Assembly (NCBI GenBank): GCA_025358075.1 | Contig: JANYKU010000026.1 | Span: forward strand, 1 to 33,691 | Direction: 5' to 3' | Length of the DNA stretch: 33,691 nucleotides | From: Ilumatobacteraceae bacterium | GTDB taxonomy: Bacteria > Actinomycetota > Acidimicrobiia > Acidimicrobiales > Ilumatobacteraceae | Part shown: piece after piece, positions 30,955-33,691 of the stretch | Layout of the letters: each line of letters starts with the position of its first letter | How positions within the stretch are numbered: the stretch's first letter is position 1 | Made by a program: the position numbers and the translations under genes | Notes under the pieces: generated by a model | Told to the model about the DNA's origin: nothing | What the model saw: the letters and a program-made list of their open reading frames with translations, nothing else | The model's database searches: none

Positions 30955-31035
30955 CTAGCTCACGAGCACAACATTGGAATCGTCGAGCCCCTTGGACACA
31001 GGGACGTCGTCGTCGATGAGCAGCGAGGTGCGCAT
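30955..31035 (-). CDS. 26-codon ORF with a VapB-like start
   Basis: ATG at 31035 to TAG at 30955. It opens MRTSLLIDDDV, close to the usual beginning of VapB-type antitoxins (MRT-x-L-x-IDDD), then departs from that family (PVSKGLDDSN and on) and stops. Its stop lies 3 nt before the SDR ATG (TAG GAG ATG). It could be a coupled leader ORF, or a broken antitoxin fragment. No toxin gene is nearby. Confidence 0.25.
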   Translation of the reverse strand: MRTSLLIDDDVPVSKGLDDSNVVLVS

Positions 31036-31081
31036 GCTTCTGATGCTTTCACATCAACCAACTGGTACGAGTCTCCCGCGG

Positions 31082-31543
31082 CTACTCGTAGCTGCGATAG
31101 ATGACCTCGGCAACGCAACTCGGCTTGGCAGCACCCTCACATTCGAAGGTCAGCTCGTAGGTCGACTGCACACCCCCGGCGATGTCGTCGACGCCGAGCA
31201 ACTTCACACCCAGCCGAAGATTGGCGCCGACCGGCACGGGTGACATGAACCGCACCTTGTTGCAGCCATAGTTCACACCCACCGCGAAGCCGGTGGTGTG
31301 CACCACCATCGGCATCAACACCGGCGCAAGCGACAACGTGAGGTAACCGTGGGCGATCGGACCACCGAACGGGCTTTCCTTCTTCGCTCGCTCTGGATCG
31401 ACGTGGATCCATTGGAAGTCCCCAGTGGCCTCGGCGAACTGGTTGACCCGTTCCTGTGTGATCTGGATCCATTCGCTGTAGCCGAGATGTTCGCCGACGA
31501 CCTGCTTGAGCCCGGCCGCTCCCTCGATCACGCGTGCTGTCAT
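31082..31543 (-). CDS. MaoC-family (R)-specific hydratase
   Basis: 153 residues, a single hot-dog domain. The hydratase signature is intact: FAEATGDFQWIHVDPERA with Asp42 and His47 as the catalytic pair, then PFGGPIAHGYLTLSLAP. It is expected to add water to an enoyl-CoA, giving an (R)-3-hydroxyacyl-CoA. The N-terminus (GEHLGYSEWIQITQERVNQFA) is typical of the family. It is divergent from the second acyl-CoA synthetase with 39 bp between the starts. The hexamer AAAGCT, 6 nt before the ATG, is a near match to TAnnnT. It was considered as a menaquinone thioesterase (MenI) and rejected because the hydratase motif is present. Confidence 0.9.
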   Translation of the reverse strand: MTARVIEGAAGLKQVVGEHLGYSEWIQITQERVNQFAEATGDFQWIHVDPERAKKESPFGGPIAHGYLTLSLAPVLMPMVVHTTGFAVGVNYGCNKVRFMSPVPVGANLRLGVKLLGVDDIAGGVQSTYELTFECEGAAKPSCVAEVIYRSYE

Positions 31544-31570
31544 GTCGGGAGCTTTGCAGTCGCCGGGGCG

Positions 31571-31576
31571 TACGGT
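31571..31576 (+). promoter_or_regulatory. -10 element TACGGT of the leaderless acyl-CoA synthetase
   Basis: TACGGT ends 6 nt before the GTG at 31583, which decides the start used here rather than the ATG at 31664. Confidence 0.45.
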
Positions 31577-31582
31577 GAAGTC

Positions 31583-33226
31583 GTGACCGACTGGTTGGTA
31601 CGTGCTGCGCTGTTCCCGGTTCGCTTGACCAAGAACGCGGCGCGCCTGCTACGAAGGCTGCTGATGGCCGACTTCCTCACGGCGTACTCACTCACCCAGC
31701 CCGACAAGCCGGCAGTGATCGACGACCGTGGAGATGGCGCAACCACGACGCTGACCTACGGCCAGCTCAACGAGCGGGCGAATCGTTTGGCCAATGTCCT
31801 GCTCGATCTCGGTGCTCGCTCGGGCGAGACCAAGGTCGTGTGGTGCGGTCAGAACTCGCCGGGTCTAGTGGTGATGATCAACGCAGCGCGCAAGTTGGGC
31901 GTAACCGCGGTGCCACTCAACTATCGCCTCAGTGACGAAGAGGCGACCTATGTCGTCGATCACTGCGACGCGTCGATCGTCTACGTCGATGCCGAGTTCG
32001 CCGCGACCTTCGAGCGGATTCGTCGTGACTTGCCGAAGGTTCGGCAGTACCTGGTCTTCGATGGCGACGTGCCCGACGGCATGATCAACGCCGACGCAGC
32101 GGTCGCGGCAGCCTCGCCAAGCGAGCCGGAAGTTCCGCCCGCCACCGAGGCCGGGGCGACGATGATCTACACGAGTGGCACCACGGGCAAGCCGAAGGGT
32201 GCGTTCCGTCGCGGCGGCGGTGACAACACGCACGCCATCGGACTGCTGATGCTGATCGGCTACACCCCCGACGATGTGTACATCCCCACCGGTCCGCTGT
32301 ACCACAGCGGCCCATCGGGATTCTTGGCCGGCGCCCAAGCGCTCGGTCAAACGGTCGTGCTGCAACGTCATTTCGACCCGATCGACTGGCTGCGCCTCGT
32401 CGACACCTACAAGGTGACATCGACATTCAGCGCGCCGACACCCATTCGAATGGTGTGCAATCTCCCGAGCGAGGTGAAGGCCAAGTACGACGTGTCATCG
32501 ATGAGACGGATGATCGCCAACGCCGCGCCGTGGAGCTTCACACTGAAGCAGATGTACCTCGCAGACTTTCCGGCCGACTCTCTGTTCGAGGTGTACGGGT
32601 CAACGGAGCTTGGCGTCAACTGCGTCTTGCTTCCGGCCGATCAGTTGCGCAAGCCGGGGTCGTGTGGCAAGCCGGCGCCGATGATCGAGATCAAGTTGTT
32701 CGACGACAACGGCAGCGAGGTCACGGGCACGGGCCCCGAGCACACCGGTGAGCTGTTCGTGAAGGGCGCCAGCGTGTTCGCCGACTACTACAAGCAACAC
32801 GAGCAATATCTCAACGATCAGCGGCACGGCTATCAGACGGTCGGCGACATCGCCTACTTCGACGACGAGGGCTACGTCTACATCTGCGATCGCAAGAAGG
32901 ACATGATCATCAGCGGGGGCATGAACATCTACCCGGCAGAGATCGAGGCCGCGCTCGAGGCGCATCCCGATGTGCTCGAAGCTGCGGTGTTCGGCATTCC
33001 CAGCGAGGAGTGGGGCGAGTCCGTTCACGCTGTCGTCGTCGTACGCGAGGGCGCGACGATGACCGAGGAAGAGGTGGTCGTTCACGCCCGCGGACACCTC
33101 GCCGGCTACAAGATTCCGCGCTCTGTCACGTGGAGCCCGGAGCTGCCGAAGACCGGCAGCGGCAAGGTCCTTAAGCGGGACCTGCGTGCCCCCTACTGGG
33201 AGGGTCGTAGCCGCTATGTAAACTAG
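31583..33226 (+). CDS. Acyl-CoA synthetase (FadD type), second copy
   Basis: 547 residues from GTG 31583. An amphipathic N-terminal stretch (residues 1-27, TDWLVRAALFPVRLTKNAARL) may attach it to the membrane. The ligase proper has IYTSGTTGKPKG (196-206), FEVYGSTELGVN, GYQTVGDIAYFDDEGYVYICDRKKDMIISGGMNIYPAEIE and the catalytic Lys of TGSGKVLKRD. It activates an unidentified carboxylic acid. The start follows TACGGT by 6 nt; an ATG at 31664 would give the bare enzyme. It is divergent from the MaoC hydratase, so the two may act on the same CoA ester. It is only a distant relative of the first synthetase. Confidence 0.88.
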   Translation: MTDWLVRAALFPVRLTKNAARLLRRLLMADFLTAYSLTQPDKPAVIDDRGDGATTTLTYGQLNERANRLANVLLDLGARSGETKVVWCGQNSPGLVVMINAARKLGVTAVPLNYRLSDEEATYVVDHCDASIVYVDAEFAATFERIRRDLPKVRQYLVFDGDVPDGMINADAAVAAASPSEPEVPPATEAGATMIYTSGTTGKPKGAFRRGGGDNTHAIGLLMLIGYTPDDVYIPTGPLYHSGPSGFLAGAQALGQTVVLQRHFDPIDWLRLVDTYKVTSTFSAPTPIRMVCNLPSEVKAKYDVSSMRRMIANAAPWSFTLKQMYLADFPADSLFEVYGSTELGVNCVLLPADQLRKPGSCGKPAPMIEIKLFDDNGSEVTGTGPEHTGELFVKGASVFADYYKQHEQYLNDQRHGYQTVGDIAYFDDEGYVYICDRKKDMIISGGMNIYPAEIEAALEAHPDVLEAAVFGIPSEEWGESVHAVVVVREGATMTEEEVVVHARGHLAGYKIPRSVTWSPELPKTGSGKVLKRDLRAPYWEGRSRYVN

Positions 33227-33400
33227 CAGCTGATGCGGCATGTCGCACGCGTTGAGCTGGGATGTTGGGGCGATTGCCAATCGACTCGATGTGTCCATCA
33301 ATGACCGCGAGGACTTGCCGTTGTCCGGTAGCTACCGAGGAAAAGTGCCAACGGAGTGCCATCGAGAGATCGATGCGCATCAATGCGTGCGCGCATTCGG
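33227..33400 (+). other. Non-coding stretch after the acyl-CoA synthetase
   Basis: No supported gene. TGCG/CGCA and CAGCT/AGCTG pairs just after the stop may form a terminator hairpin. Open frames on both strands are short and show no recognisable motif. Confidence 0.4.
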
Positions 33401-33603
33401 GGTCTTGTAGCTCAGTGGTGCGCGGCCGACCGGCGATGCGGTCGCTGCGCAGATCCTGTCGGACGCCTAAAAATCGCTACGCTTGGCGAGCCCAGTACCC
33501 GGGCCTGACTGGCAAAACCTTGATCTTGACTGGCCGCATCGCCGGATAGAGCATCGGTTTCCTAAACCGTGTGTCGTAGGTTCGAATCCTACCGGGGGCG
33601 CCA
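33401..33603 (+). pseudogene. tRNA-Arg (CCU) interrupted in its D-loop, acceptor stem damaged
   Basis: The 3' part (33546-33603) is a clean tRNA: D-stem half GAGC, anticodon loop TTCCTAA (CCU), T-arm GTAGG-TTCGAAT-CCTAC, acceptor strand CGGGGGC, discriminator G and an encoded CCA. The matching 5' part, GTAGCTCAGTGG, is at 33407-33418. Between them are 127 extra bases (33419-33545); joining the two pieces restores a normal D-arm. The insert holds a perfect 12-bp inverted repeat, CCGGCGATGCGG (33430-33441) against CCGCATCGCCGG (33534-33545). The 5' acceptor bases (33401-33407, GGTCTTG) do not pair with CGGGGGC, so the gene is probably dead. Confidence 0.6.
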
Positions 33604-33636
33604 AGAAATCTAGCTTCACCTGGGCATACTAGCTGG

Positions 33637-33648
33637 TTGAACGTTCAA
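33637..33648. promoter_or_regulatory. 12-bp palindrome TTGAACGTTCAA
   Basis: A perfect palindrome 25 bp before an ATG at 33674 that stays open to the window edge. It has the shape of an operator, but the regulated gene lies outside the window. Confidence 0.3.
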
Positions 33649-33691
33649 GCGACGTGACCGTGATTGCCCGCCCATGACCGCCATTTCTCGG

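Noticed and set aside
31082..31543. Hot-dog gene as the missing menaquinone thioesterase (MenI)
   Set aside because: The Asp-His hydratase signature of MaoC enzymes is intact, and the gene lies among lipid genes about 5 kb from the last men gene.
33262..33549. 95-codon ORF near the right edge
   Set aside because: It crosses the tRNA-Arg pieces and has no motif. Minus-strand ORFs here are also without support.
33541..33603. tRNA-Arg 3' fragment as attR of an integrated element
   Set aside because: That layout needs an intact tRNA-Arg(CCU) on the same strand at the left end of an element. The sequence to the left is housekeeping and holds no such tRNA or integrase.
33654..33677. GTG ORF ending as ATGA on the last ATG of the window
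   Set aside because: It resembles the leader-ORF pattern, but there is no TAnnnT before it and only six codons of the following frame are visible.
1..33691. CRISPR array, prophage, toxin-antitoxin pair, secondary-metabolite cluster or replication origin
   Set aside because: No regularly spaced repeats, Cas, phage structural, integrase, complete toxin-antitoxin, PKS/NRPS or DnaA-box cluster signals were seen on either strand.

Overview
The window reads as a chromosome segment of a high-GC actinobacterium. The evidence is GC-rich codon usage, GTG starts, a PhoH-YbeY-CorC gene string, an actinobacterial EF-G-like factor, the classical (o-succinylbenzoate) menaquinone pathway, FadD/MaoC/SDR lipid enzymes and TAnnnT -10 elements placed right at start codons. 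An Acidimicrobiia-type organism is my best guess, from overall gene style only. Nearly everything is chromosomal housekeeping; the only mobile element is one complete IS1182-type insertion sequence.

Layout. 1-3018: the tail of a secreted or surface protein, a one-pass membrane protein, a small lipoprotein and a CopC-CopD copper protein. 3019-3689: a 373-bp structured spacer, tRNA-Cys(GCA), a hairpin repeat and a promoter. 3690-5744: a secreted protein and a lipoprotein of unknown function. 5751-9075 (minus): EF-G-like GTPase followed by a luciferase-like monooxygenase. 9191-10993: the IS, inserted against the stop codon of the next gene. 10994-13348 (minus): membrane GGDEF-EAL protein. 13445-18000: a GNAT-like protein, then phoH-ybeY-corC, then an SDR. 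17792-26284: an MFS exporter followed by the menaquinone block, menE, menA, menH, a DsbA-like gene, menD, menF and menG/ubiE. 26357-28403: ECF sigma factor and putative membrane anti-sigma factor. 28409-33226: two acyl-CoA synthetases, an SDR and a MaoC-type hydratase. 33401-33603: a damaged tRNA-Arg(CCU) interrupted in its D-loop.

How the genes work together. MenF (isochorismate synthase), MenD, MenH, MenE, MenA and MenG supply six of the eight classical menaquinone steps; menC and menB are not here. The six genes lie in four transcription units, none of which reads from one end of the block to the other. Three compact control points drive them: a 24-bp menE/menA divergent promoter, a 33-bp dsbA-menH/menD divergent promoter carrying a perfect palindrome, and a ubiE-menF promoter with a consensus -35.

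The most interesting signal is how transcription and translation starts are built. Many unit-leading start codons lie 6-8 nt after a TAnnnT hexamer, so the mRNAs would have no leader. Where a main gene lacks this, a tiny ORF often sits at that position instead. The tiny ORF ends in a 4-nt ATGA or GTGA overlap with the real start; phoH has two such ORFs in series. A dispersed hairpin repeat (three copies), a bidirectional promoter and several hairpins between convergent genes are also described. All of this is read by eye; no search, folding or alignment was run.
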